Shown here: positions 39,001 to 54,000 of the stretch, in pieces
How positions within the stretch are numbered: position 1 is the stretch's first letter
Layout of the letters: the number at the start of each line of letters is the position of its first letter
Assembly: GCF_946184425.1 (NCBI RefSeq)
Contig: NZ_CAMHFP010000001.1
Span: 61,818 to 125,817 of the forward strand
Source of the DNA: an uncultured Methanobrevibacter sp.
Lineage (GTDB): Archaea; Methanobacteriota; Methanobacteria; Methanobacteriales; Methanobacteriaceae
DNA length: 64,000 nt
Direction: 5' to 3'
Position numbers and translations under genes: made by a program
The notes under the pieces: generated by a model
Databases searched by the model: none
What the model saw: only the letters and a program-made list of their open reading frames with translations
What the model was told of the DNA's origin: nothing

Positions 39001-42000
39001 CAGCACGTTCAGCTGGAGCAATCTACTACGACGGTGACTATGGTAGAATGGAAAATATTACTATTATCAATACTACATCCTATGGTGGATCTCTTAAAAC
39101 AAGTAAAGACGGTAAAGTAAAATATGCAGGATGGGATTCAAGCCACTGGGATACAAACACCACAGGTGGAGATGCAGGAGCAATTATGTTCACTGGTGAC
39201 CATATTGTTGTACATAATGTAACTTTCACTAACTGTACTACTGTTGGTCGTGGAGGAGCAGTCTTTTTACAGGAAAATCATAATGTAACATTTGACTTAT
39301 GTAAATTTGAAAATAACCGTGCATTAGGTATTGCAAACAACACTTGGAAAAATTACACTCAAGAAAGAAATGATGCCAACAATGATACTAAAGTAGATTA
39401 CAAATTAACAGGTCATGGTGGTGCTGTTGCGTTTGATGTTGGTGCATCAGAATGTGATATTACTAATTCAGTATTCATTAACAACTATGCCCGTCGTGAC
39501 GGTGGTGCAATCAACTTTGCAACCGGTTCTCGAAACAATACAATCGAATATTCTAATTTCACAAATAACAGTTGTGGAGATGACGGTGGTGCAATCAACT
39601 GGGAAGGTGACTTAGGTCATGTTATCCATATTATATGTTACAACAACACTGCTGTTGCATATAATGATGAAGTAACCGGTGCATCCACATCAAAAGGTGG
39701 AATCATATGTCTTACAGGTAACAATGTAACTATTGCAAATTCCACATTCGAACTTGGTGCTGTCTTATTTAAAGCGGGAAAATTAAATGAAACCGACGGT
39801 GGTGCATTATTTGTAACAGGAAACAATACAAATATTACTTATTCAAAATTTATCAGGTGTACTTCACCAAATAGTGCCGGTGCAATCATGATTATCGGTG
39901 TCAACACAACAGTTGATAACTGTACTTTTGAAAATTGTAATTCCACAGTAGACGGTGGTGCGATTTATATTGATGGGGATAATGCATATATTAAATCATC
40001 CGAATTTAAAAATACATTCGCAGGTAGAGATATTCATTCAGATTATGGTGGAGAGGCATCTTCTTTCGATCAGACTTTTGTTGGAAGAGGTGGTGCAATT
40101 TATATTAAAAATGATCATGCGAGAATTATAGATTCCAAATTCAATTCAAGTTACACAACCCGTGATGGTGGAGCTATTTATATTGAAGGTAACAACGCTA
40201 CAATTTCTGCTGAATTTATTGATTGTAGAGTTGGTTATCCTACATCCTGGATTTCTCCGGATATCAGTAATTTTAATGAAATTGTACAGAATATGTTATT
40301 AAGAGCTAACGGAATGGTTGACTTTACTAATGCAAATTTAAAAACTATATCTAATAATCTCACAAATATTTATAATTCATTAAATTCTATAAAAAATAAT
40401 TATGTTAATAAAATATTTAGTAATAAAGTCTTTAATCTTACTAATCGTGATTCAGCTATTAGCAGTCTGGAAGCACTTAATGATACTATACCTTCCAGGG
40501 TAAAATTTGATAGTAATCTTTTAAAAACATTAAATTTAACTGAGATTATACAAAAATTATATGCTATTCCGGATGATGCTACTTATGATAATTATACTAA
40601 TAATGTAAGCTCTATTGTTAACCTCATCAATAATAAACTTAATTATGTCAATAATTTGAAAAATAATTATAAAATATTTACAGATAATATTTATCCAATT
40701 AAAAATAATCTGAATACCTTATCACGCACATCAGATTTTAACAAATTTTTAGATATTGTAGATACAATTGCAAGTCAGGTTAGCAATATTAATAATTTAA
40801 ATGGTATTAAAGATATCTATTTAACTGCTGATTATACTCAATTAGATAGTAATTTCACTTTTATTAAAAATAATATTGACAATATTAAAAGTAAAGGTAC
40901 TGCTGTGGTTGATATTGGTGTTAAAGGTGGAGCTATTTATGTAGAGGGTGATAATACTAATATTACCGAATCCAGTTTCAATAATTGTTTTGTAAGTGAT
41001 ATTCTCAATGGTGAAGGGGGCGCAATTTTTATCACAGGTATTAATGCCACTATTGGAAAATCTGAATTTATAGGTTGTTATGCTTCTGAAGATGGTGGAG
41101 CATTGTATGTATCAGGTCAAAACTGTAAATTGTATGACTCCAATTTCACAAGAAACGTTGCCGGTGATGATGGTGGTGCTATAAACTGGATTGGTGATTT
41201 TGGTAGTATATATAATATTACTTGTACTAATAATAGAGGTGTAAGCACACATGGTAATTCAAATGGAGGTACAATATCTCTTGAAGGAAATAATGTAAGT
41301 ATTTCCAAATCAAAATTCGAAATGTCTTCTGCTAAAATTGCAGGAGGAGCTATATTTATTACAGGTACTAATGTAAATATTACTGATTCTTCATTTTCAA
41401 GATGTAATGTTTCAGAAACAGAAGTTGAAGCCGGTAAAACTTATACTACTGGTGGGGGTGCCATTTATATTTTAGGTGACAACACTAACATTGTGAACAC
41501 AACCTTTGAAAGATCCCATGGAAAAGAAGGTGGAGTTATTTATGTGCAGGGAAAAGATGCAACACTTGATAATATAACTACTTCATTCACTTATGCTTCA
41601 AATGGTGGATCAATTTATATTAAAGGTATTAATGCTGAGGTTTTAAACTCGGATATAAGTTTCACCAATGCTACCCTTAAAGGTGGTGCTGTATTTATTG
41701 ACGGTATAAATGCCCATATTGAAAATTCAACATTCAAATTTACTCATGCATTTGCTTCAAAAGGTTATACTTCAGACAATCTCGGTGGTGCAATTTATAT
41801 TAAAGGTAATTATGCTAATATTACAGATTCTCAATTTAATAACTCTAATGCATATAGAGGAGGAATGATTTACCTTGAAGGTAGTTATTGTGATGTAATT
41901 AATTCCTCATTTGAAAATGGTCATACTTCCTGGGACGGTGGAGCAATATTTGCTACAGGTTCATATTCTAATGTATACAATTCAAACTTTACAAATAATG

Positions 42001-45000
42001 TTGCAAAAATGGATGGAGGTGCTATCTTCTGGTATGGTGGAAAAGAATCTACAAATAATGTTGTTGATGGTTGTATATTTACAGGTAATGCTGCTTATCC
42101 ACCTAGCGGTGCTATTCAAAATGTTAGGACTACTAGGGGTGGTGGAGCTATCTATTGGTCTGAAGGACAAAAATATGGAGTTGTCAGAAATTCTCAATTT
42201 ATAAATAATTCAGTTCATGCTGCTGAAAAGGCAGATGGTGGAGCTATTTTATGGGATAAGGCTAATATTGAGGCAACTATTGATAACTGTACATTTGATG
42301 GAAATTATATTACAACATCTGCTACTATCAAAGATAAACCTTGGGTACAAGGTGGAGCTATCTATGCAAGACCTGATGGAGGTAAGTTAGTTATTAACAA
42401 CTCTGAATTTAGAAATTGTTGGTCTATTAGAGAAGCTGGTGCATTATATCTAGATAGTTCCAATACTTTGGGAATTTATGTTCTTAATACTAAATTTATT
42501 AACAACACTGCTAAAGGTGTCTTAGCAACTGATGCTGATAATGATAAAGGTGGAGGTGGTGCAATGATTAAAGGTACTAAAAATGTTTGGTTTATAAATA
42601 CCACCTTCATCAACAACACAGCAAACTTTGGTGGAGGACTTACTGTATGGAAATTAAACGCTAATTCTGTTTATTTAATTAACTCCACTTTCGATGGAAA
42701 TAAAGCTACTGGAGGTAAGTTAGGTTCCAACAGTGGTGGAAGTATCTATGGTGCGTCTTCGTTTAATATTGAAAATGTTACAATTTCAAACAGTTTTGCA
42801 GCAGAAAAAGGTGGTGGAATCTACTTTACAAATGTTGATGTAAATTATAAAAATTTAACTTTCATTAATAACACTGCTGAGCAAGGTGGTGGATTATACT
42901 GGTTGCGTGCAACTGAAATCGAAGGTATGAAATTCATTAATAACACTGCTACTCAACAAGGTGGTGCTATGTATCTTCCTGTTGCACAAACAATTATAAA
43001 TAATGAGTTCATTGGTAATAAGGCGAATGAAGGTGGAGCTATTTATGTATATGCAACTGGTTCCACTATTCAGTATAATAATTTCACAAATAATAGTGCT
43101 AATATGGGTGGTGCAATTTACGCACCTAAGTTAAGTAATCATTATGTAGATATTTCACATTGTGCTTTCGATGGCAATAATGCTTCTTATGGTGGTGCAA
43201 TTTACAATGCATTTAATGGCAATTCAAATTTCCCTATATCAGATTGTACTTTTATAAGGAATACTGCTAAATTTGATGGTGGTGCTGTTTATCTTGCAAC
43301 TACTGGGCACTACATAACAAGTTGTACTTTCGAATCAAACAATGCACAAAATGGTGGTTCTCTTTATGTTATTCCTGATATAACTGCTAATGTACGTGAT
43401 TCTACATTTGTAAGTTCACATGCAGACAATGGTGGTGCTATATACTATGGAGGTGAATCTACTGGTCTTACAATTTATAATGATACCTTTAGAAAAAATA
43501 GTGCTGTATATAATGGTGCTGCTGTTTATTATGTAGTAGTTGAGAATTCTATTGAATGTGTATATAGGGACTTCAATAATTTCGATGACATCGGACATAT
43601 TGATCCAAATACCCATAGAACAGATGTTTATACTAACGGAACTAGTACTCACTTTATTTTCACTTCATTATTTGAAAATAATTATGATTATATATTAAAG
43701 GTTATTACTGACTCAAGTTATGAATCTCCGGTTATTACTGTTATTGTTGACAGTCCAAGAAATCTTAATAGAAAAGATATTCATGTGGTTATAAATTTAA
43801 CTAATTCAACTACTGGTCAATTAATCCAACAGGTCATTATAACTCCAGATAATTTCTATGAACATTATAATGATCATGAAGGTGAAAATTTCCTTTATGC
43901 GACATTCACTGGTCTTATAACTAATCAAACTTATAATGTTACTGTTGGATTTTCTAGTGCAGACTACTTATATAAAGGAAACTCTACTCAAGATAGGGCA
44001 CACGGTGATCCGATTGGAGATTTCACACTTCTCCAACGTTGGATTGAAGGCAATATCACTAATGGAAAATATGAGATTCACTTGCCAAGGACAATGAGAT
44101 TCACTCCATATTATAATAATGATGCTTCATATCCTTTAGATACCAAATGTATGAATCTTACAAATATAATTAAACCATTTACTATTTATGGTGATGGTTG
44201 GTCTATAGATGCAAGAGGATTCTCAAGAATATTTAATATCACTGCAGCCAATGTTACCTTTGTTGATGTGGAATTTGCTAATGGTAATGCTAGCGGTAAA
44301 TTTGGTGATAAGGTAGATAAAGGAGGCGCATTATATTGGGCTGGTGTAAATGGTACATTAATTGATTGTAATTTCTATACCAATAATGCTACCATAGGTG
44401 GTGGAATATACTACGATTACACAGCTACAAATGCTAAAATCTATAATACATCATTCAGAGCAAACAATGCAGTTACCCGTGGTGGTGCTATTGACTGTAA
44501 CTCTCCTGGAATGGAATTGATAAACACTACATTTGTATCTAACACTGCATATGTCGGTGCAGCTTTATGTAGAGAAGTAAATGCTACAGGAGGTCATGGA
44601 TTTAATAACACCTTCAGAGATAACCATGCGGAATATGCAGGTGCAGCTCTTGCATGGGTTAATGCATCAAGTATTCATATTGATACTTACTACTTCTATG
44701 ATAACACTGCAGGTTTCAGTGGTGGAGCAATCTATGTAGGTGAAGGCAGTGGAAATTGTGAAATTATAAACTGTCTATTCGACAACAACTATGTTGACAA
44801 TTCAACTGATGGTCATGGTGGTGCTATTGAATGGTATGCTGAAAAAGGACTTGTTGACAATTCCATTTTCACAAATAACCATGCTTATGATGGTGGAGCA
44901 ATCTATGTAGGTAGTGCCTCAGGTAAAATCAACATTACCAAATCCACTTTCAAAGATAACTATGCACTTGCTGCTGGTGGAGCTGTCAGCTTAAGCGCAT

Positions 45001-48000
45001 CTTCCGTAACTATCAATCAATCCAACTTCTATAATAACAAGGCACTTGAAGGAGGAGCATTATATGTAGGTGGAAAAGGTGAAACCAACTATGTATACAA
45101 TTCTGTTTTCGAAGGAAACAATGCGACAGACGGTAACGGTGGTGCTATTAACTGGATGGCATCTTCAGGTACAATCGTAAATTCAAACTTAACAAATAAC
45201 AATGCATATTATGGTGGTGGAATATACTTCGGTGGTCTTTCAAATGAAAGTATAATTACAAGATGTATATTCACAGACAACCATGCTAAATACAATGGTG
45301 GTGCTATTGACTGTAACGCTTCCAAAATGTATTTAACACATACAATATTTGACGGAAACTATGCTCAATTCGGAGCAGCATTATGTAGGGAAGTCAATGC
45401 TCAAAAAGGATCTGGTGAAAACAACACATTCAAAAACAACCATGCATTTGTTTCAGGTGCAGCTTTAGGTTGGATGACTTCAGTAGGTATTACAATCACT
45501 GACTATAAATTCATCAATAACTCTGCTGATGTCAGTGGTGGAGCTATTTATCTAAGTCCAGGCAGTCATAACTGTTCAATCATTGATTCCTACTTTGAAG
45601 ATAACTTTGTAACAAACAGAACTCAAGGTGTGGATTCATTCAGTTGGGAGTCATGGGATCACGTTACAATGTATTATCGTCTCCAAGGTACTTATAATAT
45701 GAGCTTAGTCAATAAAACAATTATTTATCCTACAGAGACTTTATACTACTATCTTGTAGGTACATATCCAGAGGATTTAGGAGTTGGTGGTGCAGTCAAT
45801 ATTCTTGCAGAAAATGCAACAATTCAAAATTCCAACTTCACAAGAAACACCGCAAGATTAGGTGGGGGAATATATGTAGGTGCTGATTCAGGTAACACTG
45901 TCATTAACGTTTCAGTATGGAGAGAAAATGTTGCTTATGAACGTGGTGGAGCTATTAACTTACACGCTTCTGGTGTACATATTGATGATGGTGAATTCTA
46001 TAACAACGTTGCTGTTAACGGTAGTGCAGTATATGTTGGTGGTGTAGGTACTGAAAACAAAATACATGAATCACTATTCGATGGAAATATTGCAACAGGT
46101 TATGGTGCAGGTGTTTACTGGATTGCTGCAGCTGGTGAAATTCTTAATTCATCATTCACTAGAAACTCTGCAGTCTATGGTGGAGGTATCTACTTAAACG
46201 GAAGATCAAATTATACTACTATTACCAATACAACATTCACTTACAATAACGCTACCAAAAACGGTGGTGCTATTGACTGTAATGCGGAACATATTGGAAT
46301 TTACAATTTAACATTTGAACATAACTATGCAGGAGAATACGGTGCAGCTTTATGTAGGGAATCAGGTGCAAGATATGGTCATGGAGACCATAACGTATTC
46401 AATTACAACCATGCAGACATTGCAGGTGCAGCTCTTGCATGGCTTGGTGTGAAAAACATTCACATTGATTACTATAACTTCACAGGCAACACTGCAGGTC
46501 AAAGAGGTGGAGCAATATATGTAGGTAACGACAGTGACTTCTGTATTGTGGAACACTGTATATTCACAGGAAACAATGTAACCAATGAAACTTTAGGAAT
46601 TGGTGGAGCTATAAATATTAATGCAGACAATGCAACAGTTATACATTCAATATTCACTGACAACCATGCATCCGTTGGTGGTGCTATTTCTGCAGGTGAA
46701 GAATCAGGTTTCACCAAAATCAACAATGTAACATTTACAAGAAACGGTGCTACAATCGATGGCGGTGCTATTAATTTAAGAGCAACTGGTGTATCAGTCA
46801 ATGACACTCGCTTCTACTCAAATACTGCAGGAAGACACGGTGGTGCACTCATGGTAGGTGGAACCGGTAAAAACAATACCATATACTACTCAGTATTTGA
46901 AAAGAACGTTGCAGGTGATCACGGTGGTGCTATCGACTGGCTTGCAGCTGCTGGTGATATATTCTACTCTAATTTCACAGCTAACGAAGCTGTCTACGGT
47001 GGAGGTATCTACTTAAATGGTATTTCCAGTCAAAGTAGAATCTTCAATGTTATATTTGATGCAAACAGGGCTACCAAAAACGGTGGTGCTATTGACTGTA
47101 ACGCTAGTATGATGGGTCTTAACAATACTAGATTCACAAATAACTATGCTGGTGAATACGGTGCAGCTTTATGTAGGGAAGCTAACGCTACCGGTGGATT
47201 CGGTGGAAACAACTCCTTCATTAAAAATCATGCAGATATTGCAGGTGCAGCTCTTGCATGGTTAGGTGTGGATGGAATCAACATTAACAATTACACTTTC
47301 ATCAACAACACTGCTTTCAAAAGCGGTGGAGCTATATATGTAAGGGGTGACAGTCCAAACTGTAAAGTACGTAACTCCTACTTCGATACCAACTACATTA
47401 CTGATGTTAAAAATGGTCAAGGTGGTGCTATTGATTGGGTTGGTCCTAATGGTTTAATTGCCAACACTACATTTATTGATTCAATTGCGGTAAATGGTGG
47501 TACAATATTTGCAGGTGTAAACTCAACAAATATTACTATATTCAATTCTTCATTTGTATCTTCCCGTGCATTGGGTGATGGTGGTGCAATTGCTTTATAC
47601 AGTGATAATGCTAAGATAACATATTCAAACTTCACATTCTCATTAGCATTAATAAGCGGTGGTGCAATTTCAGGTCATAACAATTATAATACTACAATCG
47701 ATTACTGTATCTTTGATTATGGTATGGGTGCCGGTTACATTGATTCTTCACTTAAAGCTTTCGGTGAAGGTGGAGCTATTCACTGGGAAAATGCTACAGA
47801 CTTAAACATTTCAAATTCAAAATTCTTGAATCTCCGGTCAAATGCTAATGGTGGATCTATTTCAGCAGTAAACTGTAATGATTCTACATTATATAATTTA
47901 ACATTTAATAATGAAGTGTCCAGTCTAAATGGTGGTTCTATCTCATGGATTAATTCAACTAATTTAACATTTGATTCACTTAAAGTAAATAAATCCAAAG

Positions 48001-51000
48001 CATTTGAAAATGGTGGTGCATTCTATTTAATTGGCATAAACGATACAGTCATTAAAAATTCAATTTTCTATGATGTTAAAACTCCTGACGGTAACGGTGG
48101 TGGAATTTACGTAGACGGTAATGTAACTGTTCAAAACAGTACTTTTGCTAATTATGAGGCTTCAATTGACTATGGTGGTGCATTATACTTTAATGGTGGA
48201 ATTTCCACTGTAATAGATTCTAACTTTACTGGTAGGGATGCGATTTGGGTTTACAGGCCGGCTACAGTGTATTTAACCAACAATAACATTACTGGTCCAA
48301 ATCCAAATAAAAACATGACTTATCTTGAAAGAGACTACAACAGTAAATATAATCCTGTCGATTACTCCGTATGGAACGATGGTATATTATATCTTGATAA
48401 AAACAGCTTTGATTATGTAATATTCAACAACGGTACAATAATGACCCAAACCTATTTGGACATGTTGAGTAACACTACTCATGAAGTAGAATGGAATACT
48501 ACTTTCATGTTCTATGCTAATATTACTGATGACAATCACAACACAATCATTTCTGTACATTCATTAGGTACCTACAATAATCATCCGGAATATGATTCTG
48601 GTATAAAATATAACTTAACATATAACAGACTTCCACTTCCTGCATCTATCCAGGATGTATTCTTACTTAGTGGAAATGATACTGGATTGGCGAAATGTAC
48701 CTACCGTAACGGAACTTTAAAAGTTAAGATGCATACTCAATTAGAAATAACCAGAACTCCGGAAGTCGATGAAAACATTACATTCATAGCTACAATAACT
48801 CTTCCATATGGTGGAGTTTACAGTAATCATACCTCTGTAGTAGGGGAGCAAGTCAAATTTGTCATTGGCGGTAAAGATTATTATGGTACTATTTATTGTG
48901 AGCAAATAGTAAATGGAAGATGGCTTATTGCTTATGCAAATGTCACCTTAAACCATATGCATACTGGAACTTACACAGTTACTGCTACATATGATGGTGA
49001 TGATTATCACTTTGGTGTTACAAATGATACTGTTGTAATCTTAAACTCACGTCCGATTTGGATTATAATTGAGGCTGCAGATATTTATTATGGTCAAACA
49101 TTAATCTGTAACGTGACTTCCAATGCTACAAATTCCCAAAACGGATGGGTATACATAAGAATCAACGGTAAGGAAGTAGTACGTGAGATCAAACTTGAGG
49201 CAAACGGTACTAAAATAGTTCCTATAACCTATGCTATGTATAAGGATATAATTACCTCAACTGGTGAATACACCCTTTCAGTAATGTTCAATAATGATAC
49301 TTATTATGATTATCAATTGAATTATTCCACATTCAAAGTGAAAAAATTCAATACAAACATTACTGCAAACCTAACAACTCCAATCACTGTTGGAGATCCT
49401 TTAATCATTAATGTAACTGTAAATAATACTGCACAAGGATTCATAAAAGTAACTATCGACGGTAAAAAATACATTGTAGAGATTGTAGGTGGAGAAGCAC
49501 AATTCAGCATTCCTAATTTGCTCAGCGGTACCTACACAGACATACCTGTGGAATATATGGGTGATGATTTCTTCGCTACAAATTCAACCAAGATAACATT
49601 CACTGTCAATAAACAAACCAGCTATGTCTTTGATGTAAAAGTTGATAACATCACATACGGGGACAATGCTACAATCAGGGTAAGAGTTCCAACCGATGCT
49701 ACCGGAAATGTGACAATTTATATTAATGGAACCAATTTGGGAACTATAGACCTCATAGATGGTTCTACTGATCTGGTTGTAAGCGGATTGTCTGGTGGAG
49801 AATATGTTGTAAATGTAACTTACAATGGTGACTCCAGGTATGCTCCAGATGATAAGAACAATACCAAATTCAAGGTAAATCAAAATAACAATTGGGATAT
49901 GACTATAACCGGTAACTATGAGCCATATGGTGAAGACACTTCTTTCATCATAAGCAACATACCTCTTGGCATTTCAGGTAACTTAACATTTACCATTGAT
50001 GGTGTTGAGTATAATGCATCTATCATTTCGGGCAGTGCTACTTTAACCCTCAACAACCTTTCAGCAGGTCGACATGAGGCAAACGTAAGCTATGCTGGTG
50101 ATGCAAACTATTCTGCCAAATTCAAAAAATTCTTCCCTACTATTCCTAAAGCAACTCCTACAATTACATTAACACAAGATGGTAAAAATGTAATTGCAAC
50201 TGTCAGTGGAAACACAACAGGCAATGTAACATTCTACATAGGAGATAAAGAATATACTGTAGACCTTACAGGCAGAACTGCTACTTTAATTGGTAAATTG
50301 GACTATGGAATAAATGTTGTTTCAGCAGTCTATAATGGTAATGATAATTATACTACTGCTGATGCAAGAGAAACATTCACTGTTGACAGATTACCGTCTT
50401 TAGTAAATGTGACTGTTGAGAATACTCCATATGGAAACCCTGTTGAAATCCTTGTTCAAGCTGGTGAAGGCCAAACTGGATCTGTAAAGATTGAAATAAA
50501 CGGCAATACCTATATGGATGAACTTGATAATGATGGTAAAGCAACATTCTATATAATGGGATTAAATGTAAATGAGTACTCAGTAAGTGTTACTTACAAT
50601 GGTGATCATTCACATGATATAATCAGTAATTCAACTAAATTCAATGTAACTAAAGCAGACTTAACAGTTGATGTGTCAGCATTAAATGTAACTGTTGAAG
50701 ATAATCCTACTTTCATCATTAACTCTATAAATAATGACTTCACAGGTAATGTAAGTATCAATATCACTACTGTAAAATATGATGATGTTGTTAAAACTTT
50801 AATTGAAATAAGTAAATTGACTGCAGGCAACTACAGTGCAAATGTAACCTTCTATGGAGATTCAAATTATAACAATAAGACTTTAACAGTTAACTTCACT
50901 GTTTCAAGACTTGTTCCTAATATTGATGTTGAAATTCAGGATGTAACTTATCCTAATAAAGCTGTTGCTGTAATTAGTGTAGCCAATAATGCTAATGGTA

Positions 51001-54000
51001 CTGTTAAAATCACTATTGGTACTCAAGTATTTACAGGATCTATATCAAAAGGTAGTGGTAGTGTTGACTTAACCGGATTGGATGCAGGTTCAAAAGATGC
51101 GGTAATTGAATTCACCACTACTGATAATTATAATGATAACGCTACTGCTAACGCTAGATTCACAGTAAATCATGCTTCTTCAAGTATTGAAATTGTTGTT
51201 GAAAATGTTTATAAGGTTGGAGAGAATATTGAAATTACTTTAAACAAAATCAATTCAACTGGTGAGGTCACTGTTACTATTAATGGTGTGCCTCAAACTG
51301 TTGAAAATAATAAAGTAACTATTCCTGACGGTTTAGCTGAAGGTACTTACACAATTATTGCTAATTTGGCAGGCGATACCAATTACGATTCAGCTACCAA
51401 TACTAAAGTATTCAATGTTGTTAAAAACACTATCAATTTAACTGTTGATGTGGGCAGTGATGCTCATGTCGGTGATGAAAAAACAGTCACTGTAACATTA
51501 AATGTGACTGATGCAACTGGAGATGTCATCATCTCAGTCAATAATGTTAATTATTTCGCACATATAAGTGGCAATGTAGCTACATTGACCATTAAAGACT
51601 TAGAAAATATCACATACACTGTTAAAGCAATCTATAATGGTGATGATAAATACTTGGCAAACGAATCTGAAATAGCCTCATTTGATGTAAGTAAAGTTGA
51701 CACAACAATTCATGTGGTTGTAACCACTCCTATAACTCTTGGAGGCACTTCCACTGCTACAATTACTGTTGATAAACAAATCAATGCAACTGTTACTTTA
51801 ACAGTCGGTAATGCAACTTATAATAAGACTTATAATGTTGTTATCATAAATGGTGTCGGCCAATATGACCTCTTCGGATTTGCTAATGACGGCACTTATG
51901 ATGTAAATGTCAGCTTTGCTGGTGATAAGAAATACCTCGGTTCAAATGATACTACTCAATTGGTAGTTAACAAAGTTTCAAATTACGATTTAGATGTATA
52001 TGTAAGTGATATTAACTTTGGAGATACTGAAACAATCCTTATTGTTTTACCTACTGATGCAGATACCAATAAATTAGTTGTAAAAGTTGATGGAACTGTT
52101 TATCCACATACAATGGTAAATGGTTTTGCTACAGTAACCATTAATTCTGACCCTACTTTGCCTGTTGGTCAACATGAAGTAAATGTTACCTATCAAGGCG
52201 ATGATAAGTACGGTCCTAAAGAAAATAACTCAAACATATTCACTGTTAATCAAGGTGCAAGTTGGGATATGACTTTACGTGTGGAAAATCATACTTATGG
52301 CGAATACACTACAATCACTGTGACAGTACCTGCCGCTGTTGTAAACAATGTCACTATTACTGTTGATGGAGTTTCATACTCCAGAAAAGCTAATGATCAT
52401 GGTATTGCAACTTTAAGATTAAACAATTTATCTGGTGGATTGCATTTAGTCACTGCGGTTTATCCTGGTGATACCACATATGGTTTCAATTCCAGAACTG
52501 CAGTATTTACTGTAGATAGAAATGAATCCAATATTGATGTTGCGTTCATAACACCTGCTCCTGCCGGAGAAGGTGTACAATTCAACATATCCATGATTCA
52601 AAAAATCAACGGTTCCGCTATTTTAACCGTTGGTGATCAAACATTTAACGTTGTCTTAACAAATGGAAATGGATCATACACTGTTTACGGATTAATGAAC
52701 GGTAATTATGATGTTAAAGTAGAATTTGCAGGAAATGAAAACTACACAAACAGTTCATCTTCAATTAAACAGTTAGTTGTTAATAAAGCTACCACTACTG
52801 TCAGCCTAAGTGATGTCACTATCGAGGATGGTGAAGTTGCTACAATCCTAATCACTGTGACAGATGGTGCTACTGGAATTGTAAATGTGACTGTAAATGG
52901 AATAACTAGAATTATTGGTCTTATTGATTCCAAAGCAATTGTTTATGTTCCTAACTTGAGAAATGGTACTTATTTAATCACTGCAAAATATGGTGGTGAC
53001 GATAAACACTCTGCAAGTGAGAATATCACTCAACATATTTATGTAAATAAAGTATCTGACTATGTTTTCACTGTAGTCGCTTCAGATACTGTCGTTGGCG
53101 GCAAGTCTACTGTAACTGTTTACATGCCTAGTGATGCAAACGGTAATATTACAATCAATGGTAAGACTGCTAAGGTTGTCGGCGGTAAAGCAACCATTGT
53201 TTTAGATACAGAAACTTCTGCTGGTCCAAAATCTGTTAGCGTAAGTTATGCTCTTGACAGCAAATATGCTGATAAGTCCGGTGTTGAGGCTACTTACAAT
53301 GTTGATAAGGCTCATACCAGTGTTGGTATTACTGTGGATAGCATATATGTTATTGGTGATACCGTAACAATTACTTTAAGTCAAGAAAATGGTACTGCAA
53401 CTGTTAAAATCAACGGTAAAGATTACGCTGTAACTAATAATCAAGTTACTTTCACTGCAAATGTCACTGGTGAATACAGTGTTGTTGCTACTATTGCTGA
53501 GGGTACTAATTATTATGGATCCAGCGATACTAAAGTATTCAATATTGTCAAAGCTTCTTCAGACATAGAAATTGATGTTAAAGAGATTAATAAGGTTGGA
53601 GAAAGAATTGAAATTACTTTAACCAAAATCAATTCAACCGGCACTATTACTGTTACCATTAACGGTAAACCTCAAAATGTTGTCGGTAATAAAGTATATG
53701 TCAGTGATTTAGGTGAAGGTTCTTACACTATTGTTGCTAATTTAGCAGGCGATGATAAATATGAAGCATCAACTAGCTATAAAGTATTCAATGTTGTTAA
53801 AAATAATTTAACAGTCACTTTAAGTGATATCACTACAATTAATGTTGGCAGCCCTATTACTTTCACTGCAACTTTAAATGAATCTGAGGTAGGTGATGTC
53901 ATATTCAATATTAATGGTGTCAACTACATTGTACCGATTAATGGTATAACCGCTACTTACACTTACACTCCTGCAGATAACACTACTTTAAATGTTGTTG

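Noticed and set aside
8838..48720. Assigning pectate lyase or other polysaccharide-cleaving activity to the beta-helices
   Set aside because: The fold type alone does not show catalysis and no conserved Ca-binding or catalytic cluster could be identified by eye.
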